DNA of 64,000 nt from Siphonodentalium dalli (GCA_032622095.1 CP136065.1:68293675-68357674), one strand, 5' to 3'; shown: positions 48,466 through 61,615, counted from the stretch's first letter. The notes: generated by a model from the letters alone, not told the origin. Numbers and translations are program-made.

Positions 48466-49890
48466 AATTTATTATCGAAAACAAATTCAATTTCTTCCAT
48501 CTAAAACATAATTACCCGCTGGACTCTGTCATTTTAAGAATATATAAGTATTACACACAGACACACCAAGTCTCAGCTCAAATTTTTGAAAAGTTACAGT
48601 TTTATCGCAAAAATCGATTTTAATGAGAAATCCTGTGTTAAAAATAAAAATAAAATATCTTAAATTTTATCATCGAGAAAAATTCATTTCTTCCATCTAA
48701 AAAATAATTACGTGCTGTACCATGTCATCTTAGCAATATATAAGTATTACACACAGACACACGAAGTCTCAGCTCAAAATTTTTGAAAAATGACAGTTTT
48801 ATCGACAAAAATCGATTTTAATGGCAAATGCCATGTTAAATGTTATCATCAAAACAAATTAATTTCTTCCATCTAAAACATAATTACGTACTGTACCCTG
48901 TCATTTTATGAATATACTAGCAGGTTAGCCCGCCAATGGCGGCATTTGTCCCATGGCTTTGTTCGAAAAAGCAATTGCAACAGGTTCCGAGAAACATGAC
49001 ATTTTTGTGATTATTTTGTTTTTATTTATTTTTTATTTTTATTTTTTTAATATGAATTTAATGTTTTTTAAATTTAATATATTTTTTTTCTGAATTGTTT
49101 TTTTTATTTTTAAATTTTTTTTATTTTAAATTGTTTTAATTAAATTTTTTGTTTCTGGCGGAAAAATTTACCTGATGAAATCCCCCTTCCTAGGAACGAC
49201 AGACAACGCATTCTTTGTTTTGCTTTTTTTTAACCTGCCCGTACCCGTCCTAATGTCGTAAAATCTCTCTGCATAATATTTCGAGCGATAACATTGCATT
49301 GAATTGAAAACAAACACTTCCCGCCGTGAAATCTCTCTACGATAACATTGCATTGAATTGAAAACAAACGCTTCCCGTCGGGAAATCTGTCTGCATAATA
49401 TTTCAAGTCTGCCGTACCCGTCCTAATGTCGTCATTGAATTGAAAACAAACGCTTCCCGTCGTGAAATCTCTCTGCATAATATTTCGAGCGACAGGCTAA
49501 AATCAGATTCCCGTCATACAGATAAGTAGATAGCGAAAACGACGCTCTTTATATAGACACTGCGGAAAACTAACGCTCTTTATATATGAACGCTATTAAC
49601 CCCGAAGTGCCTATATCGGTGATTTTGATGATTGGGAGAAACGGTGCTCTGAGCTTCTCCAAAACGCGAGCACGGCGGTTTCCGTGTGATTTTACACTTA
49701 TATACGAAATTTGAGCTCAATCCGTCCACGCGTTACCGATTCTATGAAGTACCCACACATATATATACGGAAGTCTCAAAATATATAGTATAGATAAGTA
49801 TCCCACGCAGACACACCAAGTCTCAGCTTAAAATTTTGAAAAATAAGAGATATATCGACATAAATCGATATGTATGGCAGATCCCATGTT
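48466..49890. repeat. About 190-bp tandem repeat, three units, third split by a Helitron
   Basis: Units carry TTTCTTCCATCTAAAA, ACACAGACACACCAAGTCTC and AAAATCGATTTTAATGG. Units one and two are at 48466-48650 and 48657-48840. The third runs 48841-48916 and resumes at 49795. Confidence 0.8.
48917..49794 (-). mobile_element. Non-autonomous Helitron with exact ends
   Basis: On the minus strand the element starts TCTATACTATATATTTTGAG (49794) and ends with a CCGCC-att-GGCGG hairpin and CTAG (48917-48920), inserted precisely between A and T of a tandem-repeat unit. Helitrons make no target duplication, as here. The 878-bp body has poly-T/AT-rich sequence and internal repeats (AAACGCTTCCCGTCG; GAAATCTCTCTGCATAATAT) at 49255-49490. 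There is no Rep/helicase gene. The 5' end is similar to the 1990-2317 element. Confidence 0.88.
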
Positions 49891-49974
49891 AAATAAATTT
49901 TAGGGCCCTGCATATGTTTTCTGAGCTGTTGGGCACCAGAGTCCATATTTGACCGCTTCTACCTGATAATTGTG

Positions 49975-50715
49975 CGACAGTACAGTCACGTTACTTTATA
50001 CATGTACGTCAACTTTGGTCATTATCACCGACAAATTTATTTCGGTCTATCGTATCAAACCCTATTTTCCCCTGCGTAGCCTGACTAAGTGTCAACATTG
50101 GTCTTTATCGCTCGACTAATTTGTATCGTTTCAACGGTATGAATTCCATATCCAATTATCCACATATAACCAACCCAACCTCTAATCCCGGTCCAATTTA
50201 TTAATTTTTTTCATCGCTATAGTCACGTTACGTAATATTTTATCGCGTGATACTTGTACTTATATGTTTATGGTATTACTATAGTATACCGTATACATAT
50301 ATCAATTGCTATTTCTTTCTATATAATCCTGGTGCCATCTATAGAGATAGAGATAATTTCAGACCCCCCCCCCCCAATTTTATATCATTGCTGCTTTAGT
50401 ACAGTCGCGATGCATTACAAGGCAACATCGCTCCACTAATTTATGTCAGTTCATCGGTACGAACCCCTTTTTCTCCGAGTCCATATAAACAACCCAACAT
50501 CTTATCCCGTACCACTATTGAAGTCCATAAATGACTATTCTGGCACTATGTAGAGATGATTAAGATTATGACCACCCCCTATATTATAGCCTTGTTGCAA
50601 CAGTAGAGTTGAGATGCATAATATGTCAACATTGGTCGTTATCGCTCTACAAATTTATATCGGTTCAACCCTTAGTTCCCTGTATCGCCCACCCCTACCT
50701 CAATTTATTTTTTCA
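49975..50715 (+). repeat. Diverged tandem repeat
   Basis: Three diverged segments (about 49975, 50395 and 50610) repeat 'CAACATTGGTC..TATCGCTC.ACTAATTT' and 'AACCCAACCTC' motifs. A C10 run lies at about 50365. Confidence 0.45.
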
Positions 50716-50948
50716 TTTGTATTATAGTCTTGTTACGTACACAATTTATCTCTTGTAACTTTTGCTTCAACACGCCGAGTTCCGCTGCAGACAATACAAA
50801 ACTGACAACATTTTGAAATGTAAGCAGGCTTCAAACTCATCTTATCCAAGAAAAACTCTGGCTACATAAGAAATTTGTGTATATGGTGTACGCGCATTTG
50901 TTGCGTTAAAAACCAAAGGTCCCAAGTCAAGGTCCAAATCCCCAACAC

Positions 50949-51512
50949 ACTGATGTGAGGTTTAACTCCATCTAAATACGGTAATGTCAAAAGTAATTGA
51001 TCACTTAACCACAGCAGAATTATGGGTATTTTTTCAGGATTTTAAATACTGAAAAATTACCCATAATTATGCTGTGGTTAAGTGGTGAATTACTTTGGGC
51101 ATTACTGTAACCAATATAAGGATTTGAGGTTTAATGATAACTTAATCCTCATACAGTAATGTTCAAAGTAATTGACCACTTAACCACAGCAGAATAATGG
51201 GTAATTTGTCAGGATTTTAAATGCTGAAAAAATACCCATAATTCTGCTGTGGTCAAGTGGTCAATTACTTTGGGCATTACTGTAACCAATATAAGGATGT
51301 GAGGTTTAATGATAACTCAATCATCATACAGTAATGTCCAAAGTAATTGACCACTTAACCACAGCAGAATTATTGGTAATTTTTCAGGATTTTAAATCCT
51401 GAAAAATTACCAATAATTCTGGTGTGGTTAAGTGGTCAATTACTTTGGGCATTACTGTAACCAATATAAGGATGTAATGTTTAATGAGAACTCCATTCAC
51501 ATAACTAATAAA
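50949..51512 (+). repeat. 175-bp satellite made of palindromic MITEs
   Basis: Three units with an exact 175-bp period (GTAATG at 50981, 51156 and 51331). Each contains a 129-bp palindrome (unit 2: 51154-51282, CAGTAATG..CATTACTG with TA flanks) related to the MITEs at 34285 and 43722, plus a 46-bp spacer AACCAATATAAGGATGTGAG... Confidence 0.9.
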
Positions 51513-51676
51513 TATGTGTGAAAATTAAACCCAAAAAAATAAATTCCGTGATGGCGTCCAATATGGACTGCCTAATTCTGCAAAAATGTATATTGAATAG
51601 ATGGATGTTTATTGGGGTAAACCGATTATTTCAATGATATTTTCATTAACTGGGAACCAAAACCCGACCTACGGGA

Positions 51677-51691
51677 GCGCGCTTCGCGCGC
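51677..51691. repeat. GCGCGC hairpin
   Basis: GCGCGC-TTC-GCGCGC in AT-rich surroundings. The neighbouring 51.5-52.6 kb has short repeated 'TTGCGCTTAAGCGCAAT' motifs but no gene. Confidence 0.6.
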
Positions 51692-52679
51692 GACTATCTT
51701 AAGCATACGTGCATATTTAATAAGCAAACAAATGGAATCCCAACAGAGAAGATTGGCGGGGGTCCCCACGTGCGCATAGACATCGTTGATGATCTCTATG
51801 GGAAACCACATTGACATTTAATAGAGAATTTCGATTAACTGCAATAACTTAAGGAATCTCTAATTAATGCTGCATGGTAATGAAAAAAAACATATCGAAT
51901 AACTTATTATTTAACTAACCGAATAACTAATTGCGCTCAAGCCCAATAAGAAAATTCCTTAAGTTATTGAGCTAAAACGAAGTTAGAGATACCTTATAGT
52001 GCTTAAGTGTAATAAAACATTCCTTGTTACTCATAAGCGAAATTACATCCATATTGCCCTTAAGCGCAATTAATATATATCTCATTAGATCGCCCTTGTG
52101 CAAATAGTAGAATAATCTTATATTTGTTCCACCCATTGTACCATGGGAATGGACTACGCCACCTGATTTACAGGGAGTTTATGTACACTATATAATATAT
52201 TCCTTATTTAGAGATACCTTATTGAGTTTTATTATCTAAGCGCAATATGAAAATCCATCATTGCACTTAAACACAGTTAAATACTTCCATATTGCGCTTA
52301 GGCACAATATAGATTCCCGTATTGCACTTAAGCGCAATTAGCTCTTCTTGCGCTAAAATAATATAAAAAAATTGTACTATTGTTACTAATAGTACTCGTG
52401 GTAGTTAATATCACCTTACTGTCAATATTCTATCATGGTTAGTTTCAAAATCATAACGTTAATTGTTATTACTATTTGTGTGTATTGTACATGTACATCA
52501 GTCATCAATTAACAAACTTAAGCAGAGCCTGGTTGATTATCTACCATATATGGTGGGTTATTCCCATCTTCAAGCTGTTGATGTCATTGATACATTCAAT
52601 GTTATTATGCTATTTTGCATGCGAACTAGTAGACCCTCAAATAGCTTATCATTACCACTCGGGATAGTGGGTGTTTTTC

Positions 52680-54140
52680 CGCAATTAATTGAATTTCTTG
52701 TTTGAAAAATAGCTTCTTCCCGACAATGGAAATATGCTATGTTATACCAATTCACAAGAAAGATTCAACAAATAACAAAGAATTATATGCCAGTCCCGCT
52801 GACGTCTAGCTTAAGCTAAGTGTTCCTGGATATGACACTATTGCTTTGATGGGTAAACTATCTGACAGGTAGGACACAATCGACTGTGATAAATGGTCAG
52901 ACATCTAAAACGCAACTGGTACAAGCTGGAGTGCCCAGGGGTCAGTATTAGGGCCCGTGGTATTTCTTGTCTGCACCAACGACATAGTTGTTGATGTAGA
53001 AGCAAATATAAGGTTGTAAGCTGACGATGCCTGACTTTTCATTGCATTTGAATATGACAAAAAGGCTAGATATATTGCATAGAGACTTATATAAAAACGG
53101 TAAATGGGCTGATAGATGGCAGGTCAGATTTAGTCCACTGAAAGCAGAAACCATCACGATCAGTAGATTTGATGAATCACCCTCGTATTTCCGTTTATAT
53201 ATCGATGGTAAAACTAAAGGAAGTTGCTAAAGATAAACATTTATTTTAGGACGAAAGTTTCACAAATCAGGAACATGGTATTTTCATATGATACATTATA
53301 GAAAATATTATTCCCATGATAAACTCTATGAAGTCAAAAATATAGACTAATTAGAAAGGCACTAGACATCCTTTACAAATATTATATTTTGCCATTGTTC
53401 GATCGTCGTGTGGGATAACTGTTCCTCGTGTAAGGCATATATAGCTTCTTGAAACTTTACAATTTGATGTGTTGATGTCCATCAGTGGTGTTTCAGGGAG
53501 ACACGTCATACTTCACTTTACAAGGAAACGGGCTATATACAACTAGCTGATAGAAGGTCCAGAAGGAAGGTGGATACGATTCATAAGGCAGTCCACAAAA
53601 TAGCTCCCAACTATATCTCCCTTCAAATTCCTGGACGGGTGTCAGATATTAGCGACTACGAAATGAGAACGGCAAGCATTTAGCTATGTATAATCTCAAA
53701 ATCAAATTCAAAGTTTCTTGAACTCATTCTTTCAATCGTGGAACTGTTTAGATGAGAAACTGAAGATATCATAATCAATTTCATTCTTGACGTACACTAT
53801 GAAACGGGGTGATCCAATTATTTCAGTTTACTGTTGTGAAGGAAAACGTGAGACACATATAACACATGCGAGAATGTTCCTTGGCTGTAGTGACTTAAAG
53901 GCACATATGTTTGAGCGATCCTGACTGATCACCCAAACTGTACTTGTGGAACATATGTGAAGATACGGAACATTATTGTATTTGCTGTCCATTATATGTA
54001 CTTGAGAGATTTGAGTTCGTTAACGCATTTGGGATTCATGGATGTTGATATCAAAACACACCTACATGTGGTAATCGCTTGAGTATCACCATAAATTCAG
54101 AAATAGTAAAAGCAGTTCACATTTATGTTGAAGCAACATC
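52680..54140 (+). pseudogene. Decayed LINE reverse transcriptase, + strand
   Basis: Scattered frames follow the LINE order. VIPIHKKDSTNN lies near 52745. TQLVQAGVPRG and GPVVFLVCTNDIV lie near 52910-52985. WADRWQVRFSPLKAE lies near 53108-53150. A YYILPLF..WDNC-like stretch lies near 53385, KVDTIHKAVHKIAPNYISL near 53570 and a CTCG knuckle start near 53940. Many stops and frameshifts separate them. Strand and divergence differ from the 37- and 44-kb elements. Confidence 0.75.
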
Positions 54141-54639
54141 TTGTTTAAAAATGCATAGTATCGGGCTCCAATTTCAGAAATTTATATATTTACGTATTGA
54201 AATATTAATCTTTCATTCATTTCTTGGGAATGTTATAGCAAGCATAGTCCAATATACACATTCTGGTGTCTTAAACATATATTTGGTCAATTACCCTAAC
54301 TGATGCACATTGCCCTGAATCAACTATGAAATCATCAGCTCATGCAATTATTGTGTTTTGTAAATCACGTGAATTTTCTTTGTAATTTATATTTTGTTGT
54401 CGGACTCATATAGGTCTGCGTACCTGTTGGTGTAAACAATATTTATTCCCAATACAGAACAAAAATTAATATAAAACTTATTCAGATTTAATGTTTTCAT
54501 GAAGGTAACGCGCATGTTATCCGTATACCCACGAAGCTTCATTATCGTGTTCTATATATAGATCAAGTTACCTAAATAGTATCACAGCACGCGCTTAACG
54601 TAACATAAAGTGGCGCTCTCGTTGGGAAAAGGCGCAATA

Positions 54640-54821
54640 AAAACGGTTTCCCTATTGGTCAGATTGTCTATCTTAACCAATCAGATTTGACGTTGCATAG
54701 ACATGGTTGTTGCTAAGACTTGTAGTTCAAATACAAAAATCACCACCTCGTCGTTGGTATTTCCACAAATTACACATTACCACACAACAAAAGGATGAAG
54801 TGAAACCTATGTACATAGAAG
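54640..54821 (+). promoter_or_regulatory. Candidate promoter and non-coding first exon
   Basis: CCCTATTGGTCAG and TTAACCAATCAG are opposed CCAAT boxes, followed by TGACG and GTTGCTAAG (X-box-like). About 100 nt on, ATAGAAG|GTGAGT is a good splice donor. The only ATG (AAG TGA) closes at once, so the exon would be non-coding. No downstream coding exon was found, so this is a suggestion only. Confidence 0.25.
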
Positions 54822-55714
54822 GTGAGTGATCTAAATAAAAATAGTACTCCATATCTTGTTTTGGGCGGAAAATTTTCACAAAAAAAACTTCTTTTACATT
54901 GATTTGAGACTTCAGTTCTTTGACTTGATCAAGTTTGTGTTTGAAACTTTTTCAAACTCTGAGACTTTGTTATTGATGTTTATGTTTCAATGAATGATTC
55001 ACAGTAAGTTAACATGGCTAGAAAACTAGATCATAGGTACCATAAACTGAATGAATTCAATCGCAAAAAATGTGTCTAATTTATCAATTATCCGCAGTCC
55101 CTGTTCCGACTGTTTAACAACAGTTGTCATTAGCGAAGATAAAAAAAAAAATATATACATTTCTGGTGATACCTCAAAAGTCGGGACAATTCTCAAAACA
55201 AAAATGAAGTAAATCATATAAATTTAAATGAAGAGGATGATTATCATGTCGGCAGCATGTGTATGACTTTATGATTCAACACCAGTGCAACTGTTTAGTA
55301 GTACTAGTAAAGACTATCACTAAAGTAGTATTGTGGTAATTACTAAATTAGGCTTCTTCTTGGTCGTCGGGAATTATTCTGACTTCGTCATTTCAACAAG
55401 GGTTTACCGTTAGTTCAAAATTAACTGATTCTAATTACCAGATTGCCTGCGAATGCTGTGATCGCCATTTACACATCGTGAATTCAACGAGTATAGATAC
55501 ATTAAGCTTATTTTAATTTGAATTTGAATAGTGCTAGTTTTGTAAATGTAACATAACTCTTGATTTTGACCAAAGTAAAGCGATAGTAGTAATGTGAATT
55601 TATTCAATGTATTGAGAAATATTGACATGATTGCTACTCAATTTTGTAGTTGTAATTAAATAATTTGACAGCGAAAGCATCGAAGGGAACGCGTTGCTGA
55701 ATGGAGTTGGATGG

Positions 55715-56170
55715 CAGAGTGGTTAGCGTGTTCGACTACCGGACAGAGGTTATTTACGTTGTTTTTTTTAAACCTGCCAGGGGCCATTGCGGACCACTCT
55801 TGTCAGCTGAGCACCCCTTCAGAGGAGATCAACCCCTACGAGATGGTCAAAGTGCCCGCCGGACGTCATTCCCGCAAGAAACGAACAGCCAGGCAGTCAG
55901 TCGGGACCACTCGTCCTCCTCAGGCTGCGAACCCATCCAGTGGAAGTCCCGTCAGATGTTTCCATCGTCGGGGTCGTATCACACAACATGGGCTCGACCA
56001 AAGCATAGTGACCCTGTTCGCCGCCAGCGGGGAACAGATACTACACTTTGATCTTGACCAAAAGGCCGAGAAGCGAGGTTATTTACGATTGTACCCCGGA
56101 TCGTTTCATCTCGATCCTCGACAAAAACTATAGTTGGGAGCTCCGAATGTGCCCACATAAAGCACTGTGT
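55715..56170 (+). repeat. tRNA-like/SINE-like host sequence
   Basis: GGATGGCAGAGTGGTTAGCG matches an RNA polymerase III A box and continues GTGTTCGACTACCGGACAGA. No B box is seen. The sequence is split at AGGTTATTTACG by the U2 chimera. Confidence 0.4.
55759..56075 (-). mobile_element. Retroposed chimera with U2 snRNA head
   Basis: Read on the minus strand, the insert begins CGCTTCTCGGCCTTTTGG, then AAGATCAAAGTGTAGTATCT and GTTCC. This matches nt 3 to about 47 of animal U2 snRNA except for a CT/TC swap, and includes the GTAGTA branchpoint-pairing sequence. It then runs about 250 bp into GC-richer unknown sequence and ends in an A8 tract plus CAA. It is flanked by the 12-bp duplication AGGTTATTTACG (55747-55758 and 56076-56087). 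The poly-A and duplication indicate LINE-machinery retroposition. It is not a functional U2 gene. The plus-strand frames here are by-products. Confidence 0.82.
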
Positions 56171-58084
56171 ATGCCCTGGTGACGTGTTGTTAAGCGGTCA
56201 TGCTCTCCCGCCCGGTGTCATGACTATACAGGGATGACACTGGTTTGATCAAGCCGTCCCATCAGGTGGAGGGGTAAATGTCTGTCCCGTGTACAACCAT
56301 GAATGCACGACAGAGAACCATACCGTGGACAATGAACCACTGGTTGGTGGCAACATTTCCTGTAAAAAATCCTCCCTTCAGGGCATAAGTTGATAGAAAT
56401 TTCTGGTAATGGTGTAATTGGAGTTATCTCTCGTCAGTTATTATGGTGGTGGAACACACACAGCTGTGGTCTGTATATGGTGTATCTATGTGGTAGTGGT
56501 GTTGAAAAAGGCATTTCAGATATCGATGTGCTGTGAAGGTGGATACATAAATACACGGAGACGTGGTTGTCCTGAACGACGGATCGACACACAAGTAAGA
56601 TGGATGCTGATATTTTTTGTCATGATGACATGTAAATACCGGACAGTGGTGCTCTCTAGTTGTCAATATGACAATTACGATCCAAATTTTGTCATGTTCG
56701 TGATTAGTCTGTGAACCTGGCCATTCTATAGTCAGCTTGCTACAAGTCAGGTTTACGGACTAGTGCGCAGTATGTTAAAATTGTACAAATTGTTTAATAT
56801 TATATGTTACTAATATTAATATGTGTTACTGTTAGGTCGAATTAAATTTCAATGGTATATACTCAGTTCACTGTCGTACCCCGAAATGCAGTCAGACTAG
56901 AAGTACCACTTTATATTTAGTGAAGTGATTGTTCTGACTTGCGAGTCAATTATCCACATTTAGACAGAATCTTCGAGACTAAAATGACATAAATTAGTTT
57001 GTATTATTGAGGATATCATGCAGAATCGGATGTCGGTTGGTTTAAATTTTATATTTACGCATCTCTACTCTCTGTAAGTTCTACGGTCGCGTTAATTTTT
57101 TTTCGGCAATATTGTCCAGGGCTGCAACCTCCCCCGAACGATTTGCAAGCATAACATTTGGGCAATTTTTGGGCGAATTGGTGGAACTTTCGGGCATATC
57201 CCATGGTGCTTCGGGGAATATTTTGTAATTTTTACATTTATACCTATACTTCAAGTTCTTTTTAATGTATTATGCTGCGCACATGCAATGAGTTAATATT
57301 AGGCCCAACTTCTCCGGATACCAAATTAATTTGTTACAGAGTGGCTATTTTAGCTTTAGTAGGTATGGAATGGCATGCTATTATAAATGAGAAACAAAAT
57401 TATCATTATACCAGCCCACCATTCGTCACTGCTTGTTGAAATTTTAATAATTTTTCCAAGTCTAAATTGACTCGCGATATGCATATTATATCCTGTCGTC
57501 AGCACAAATAGCGCTACCTGTCATCGTAGCGGAAGTGTGCATGTAATATCCAGTTCATGGAATGAATCATGAGTTGAGCTTGGTTGAAATACTACTGTGT
57601 GGCGAGTCACACTCGTCTTCGAGCTATTGAGGCCATGTATGCATGGTGTTATGAACGGTTTGTATTGTGAACGGGTAAAATCATCCGCACGTAAACCCTC
57701 ATAGTAGACAATTTTATACCAGGTTATATTCAGAATTCAGAAACAGTTCGCAATGGAAATTTGCATGGTACATATTGGGTTGAGATTTTTTGGTCAAAGG
57801 CGGTAGCCGGAAATTTGGTTTACATAACAGCCAGTGGCAGTGCTTTGGTTGTGTCCGTTAGTCTGTCTGGGTCACTTTATGTTTTACATTTACAAACAAT
57901 TCAGAGTTAATAAATGGCTGTTATATAGGGTCCTGACTCATAGTGTTCTTCTCACGAATCTTCCAAAAATGATGACTTAGCCCACCAGATGTGCTCAGGT
58001 AGAATGAACCTAAATACTGGACTTAAATAAATAATTGTTGTATTAAATGCTATGTCTAAGTCATGTAAATAAACCCCATGTTAT
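56171..58084. other. Unassigned intergenic DNA
   Basis: No repeat of this window and no protein motif recognised. Short open frames (for example 56418-56714) have no recognisable features. Confidence 0.5.
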
Positions 58085-58335
58085 GTAAATAAACAGTATG
58101 TAAAGAGTATGCGATAAGCAAAACACTCATCGCTGGGGATAGCCCATGCATTAAGTGAACTTTGGTTAGAAATTCCACCAAATTGTGTATCACGTATCAG
58201 TATAGCACTAGCTAACCCTCACCTTTCAATATTTCGGTGTTGAAGGGGTCACGGTGAATCACTGTCCTAAAACATTTCCACGGTGTTGAGTGTTGTGCTT
58301 ATCGCCCACTCTTTAGATGATGTATATAAACAAAC
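58085..58335. repeat. Imperfect inverted repeat, about 250 bp
   Basis: TAAAGAGTATGCGATAAGCA on the left and the complement of GTGCTTATCGCCCACTCTTTA on the right, with arms of about 45 bp. Possibly a MITE. Confidence 0.6.
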
Positions 58336-59559
58336 GCTCGACTCACACAGTGAGTGTTTTGAGGATAATATGGCATTCATACTATCATTCATAGTATAAT
58401 ATTAGTATATTCTTTACAACATGTTATAATTTTGTAACTGTTATTTCTAAACTATAACCTATAACGAAGGCCATCCGTGCCTTAACCAACAAGGTCCAAA
58501 TGACATGGTTTCAGTAACAGGGCGTGGAACATACAATTAGTTGTTATATACCGTTATACGTCCATGAAAAATAAACATCTATATTTAAACCGGCACATTA
58601 ATTAATGCGACTTGAAAATATATTTCAAAGTTTCAACCTGTGTGGGTACAATTATTATTCACATAATATAATTGTATGTTCTAATTGTATAACTACATAT
58701 CATGGCCTTGGGAGGAGTAAGTTTTCGAATAACGGAGTACATTATTATCATATTATTTTAACAAAATGCTAATGGATGATTATGGGTAATTGGAATGGGA
58801 TGAGACAACAAGCCTATTGTGGCTTTTTTGTAAGTCCTCTCCCAGATCGCTCAAATTTCCCGAACGACATAAGGCCGTTCGTAGCGAGTCAGGCGGGAAT
58901 TGTTGTTGGTATGTTGCTTTAGATAACTCATTGATGAATTTAATATAGATCACATTCAATAACAGATAGCAAGATATTAGATAAGCAGTGGAGTGGGGTA
59001 AGATTTGAAAATTGAAGATAACCAATGGTCGAAGGACAGTAGGTACATTTGAGAAAGTTTAGAAAGAGAGGATGGTCAGTGGAGGAATTGAGATATACGG
59101 CTGTTGAATTGTGTGGCAAGTGTGCATTACTATATTACATAGACTACATGAGTTCGCTGTGCAGTCAGGCTTTCCGAATTATGACTTTATATATGACAGT
59201 ATAGCAGAAAACGTGTGACAACATGTGACATACGTTAATAACATCGTTTGTACTAATTTATACTTTGTACTAATTTGTATCTTTGCGTGGCCTCTAAAAT
59301 ACTATCATTTTCCATAATGGTAGAGAGGATAGAAATTCCAATCTTGAGGCCTGGTATAAATTGCATTCTAACACGTATCAACAGAACCGCGTGCAAAATA
59401 TGGGTCGGGTCTAAGCAAATCGGTCATAAGATCGAAGTTCAAATTACTACACTTTAGTCTCAATCGCGTGTGGTATACTTAGGATTTGCGACTATGCCAA
59501 TGATAGTAGTATGTGTATATATACGGTCGTCAGCAAGTAACTCTTTAAACTTGTCTAGT

Positions 59560-61615
59560 TTGGTACAATTGTTCACACTCTGGCAGTCTATTCCAATCGC
59601 TTATTGTAGAAAGTAAAACAATATCTTTATAAATATCCTTTGTGGCGTCCAATGGTAGTCGTATTGCATGATGTCTAAAATGGTAACCGGATTGATTTTC
59701 AGAGTGACAAATATAGATTCGTCGCCAGTTATGATCCTTGCCATTTCAAATTGTATTTTCTCTATATTATTGATGAGATAATCAGAACAATTATCCCATA
59801 CTGGTGATGCATATTCAAGCACTGGTAGTACATATAGGCAAAATGTATTCTTTCTAGTGTTTTACGGTTGAATGTAAATCTGTTTTCTAGCTAGATTAAC
59901 CCTTTGCTGTGCCTTTTCAATCATGGTTCGGATGAGTGGGCACCACATGCCTCGGTTATTGAAGATCAGTCCGAGGTGTTTATGAAAAGGGACTTCGAAT
60001 AAGCTGGTATTTCCCATAGCTAATGGGGGGGGGGGTGGACATTTGTATCATTTCTGGCAATTAACAGTGATTCAGTTCTTAGCGGATTGAATTGGACAAG
60101 CCATTTTTAAACCATCGATTGAATGTATATAGGTCATCATTTAGTACCTTAGCGGCTAGCATAGGACTTTCAAATGTCAGGTATATGGAGGTATAATCAG
60201 CCAATATGCGTATGCTACTTGTCATGTCACTGCAATATCGTTTATGTAGTTCAAAAATAAATGAGGGCCAAGTAATGAGTCCCTACTCGCTGCTTTCTGT
60301 TAGCAAGGTAAGATTTGATTAGGTTAAGTAAATTCCCTGATACTCCGATTTTTAGAGTTTATGGTTTAGTTCCAGGTGCCAGACCTTATGAAATGCTTTG
60401 CTTAGATCACAAAATATACACCTGACCACTTTACAATACTGGAATACAGTTGAGTCACCCTTCATAAAACCTGATTGACAATCGATAAAGTTGTTTTTCT
60501 TTCAATAATTCCGAGAGATATTTGTAAATGCACTTCTCGAATACTTTTGACACACAGCTCAAGAGAGAAATTGGTCGGTAGTTGTTCACAAGACTGATAT
60601 CACCAGTTTTCGGTGTGACGTTTGATTGTTTCCATTCTGGTGGATAATAGCTATTCTTGAAAAAAAACATTGATATAAAAAAGTTATAGGGGTTCACATA
60701 ATGATGATGCACTATTCTTCAGGAATTTTGGGTTTACAGTTTGGTCCTCTGTATCTTGCCACATTGATGCATCTCAGTGTGGTATACCCGTCGACAGGGT
60801 CAAGTACAGATTGGGGTAGGCTCTTCCCAGAATTATCAACTGACGAAATGTTAGAGAAGTATGTATTAAATGCGTTGGCTTTGTCAGTTGATGCGATCAG
60901 GTATTCGCCATTGGACGCAATCGGGGAATAGATCTACTGTCATTAGAAAAGAGAAGGCTCTTGAGAGTTTTCCACCCGGATGATTAGTCAATTGTATGAT
61001 CATTGGGCAGTTTTTCATTTCTTATATCAAATTTTCTCTTGCTTTTTCGATTAGCCGAAATAACCTCACTACGTTTATTTTTAAAGTTTACCCATGAGTG
61101 TGGAGTATTCTTTCCTTTAGCTAACCTATATAGTCTACTCCTTTGCCTCTACGTTTTCTTATATTGCATGTAAGCCAAAGTGATAGTCCCTTCACCGTTT
61201 TGTTCGGGATAAATTCTCGGCATGTCGTGATCAGTTTATCTGTTAAAATGTCAACATATTTTGAAACTGGGGAGTTGCAAGGCTCCTTATAATTCAAAGC
61301 TTTATTCATACCATCGTAATTCTTCATATTATAATTCCATATTTGTATTATTAGAGTTGTTGATGTACTAGACATTTCTAGTGTCAGTCGCAGGACATCC
61401 GGACAGTGGTATCTCATGGTATTGTCGAAAAAGTTTCCATGTACACTACAATATGCAATAATTATCTTAGTATTTGTCAAAAACAGATATAACGTGGTTG
61501 ATATCCTCTCCGTGTAATGGGGTCGATCGCTAACTATTTGGGTCAAACCCCGGTCAGTGCAGAGATCATTATTTTTTCCGTTACCGTCGTAATCTTCATT
61601 AAATCGCCACATGTT
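59560..61615 (-). pseudogene. Decayed LINE (EN C-terminus to post-RT), minus strand
   Basis: From the 61.6-kb end the order is as follows. The endonuclease tail GLTQIVSDRP..LYLFLTNTK and HCPDVLRLTLE lies at 61612-61350. A linker follows (61350-60720). RT start WKQSNVTPKTGD, NYRPISLLS, KVFEK lies at 60640-60520. FCDLSKAFHKVWH lies near 60400. LADYTSIYL near 60200 is the altered catalytic YADD box. EYASPVWDN lies at 59815. Frameshifts and stops are numerous. G11 at about 60022. Confidence 0.75.

Noticed and set aside
56026-56075. Functional U2 snRNA gene
   Set aside because: Only about 45 nt of the 5' end are present, followed by unrelated sequence, A-tail and target duplication.
55701-56133. 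Plus-strand frames of 116 and 140 codons
   Set aside because: They are the antisense of the U2-headed retroposon. The GC-rich insert opens frames by chance.
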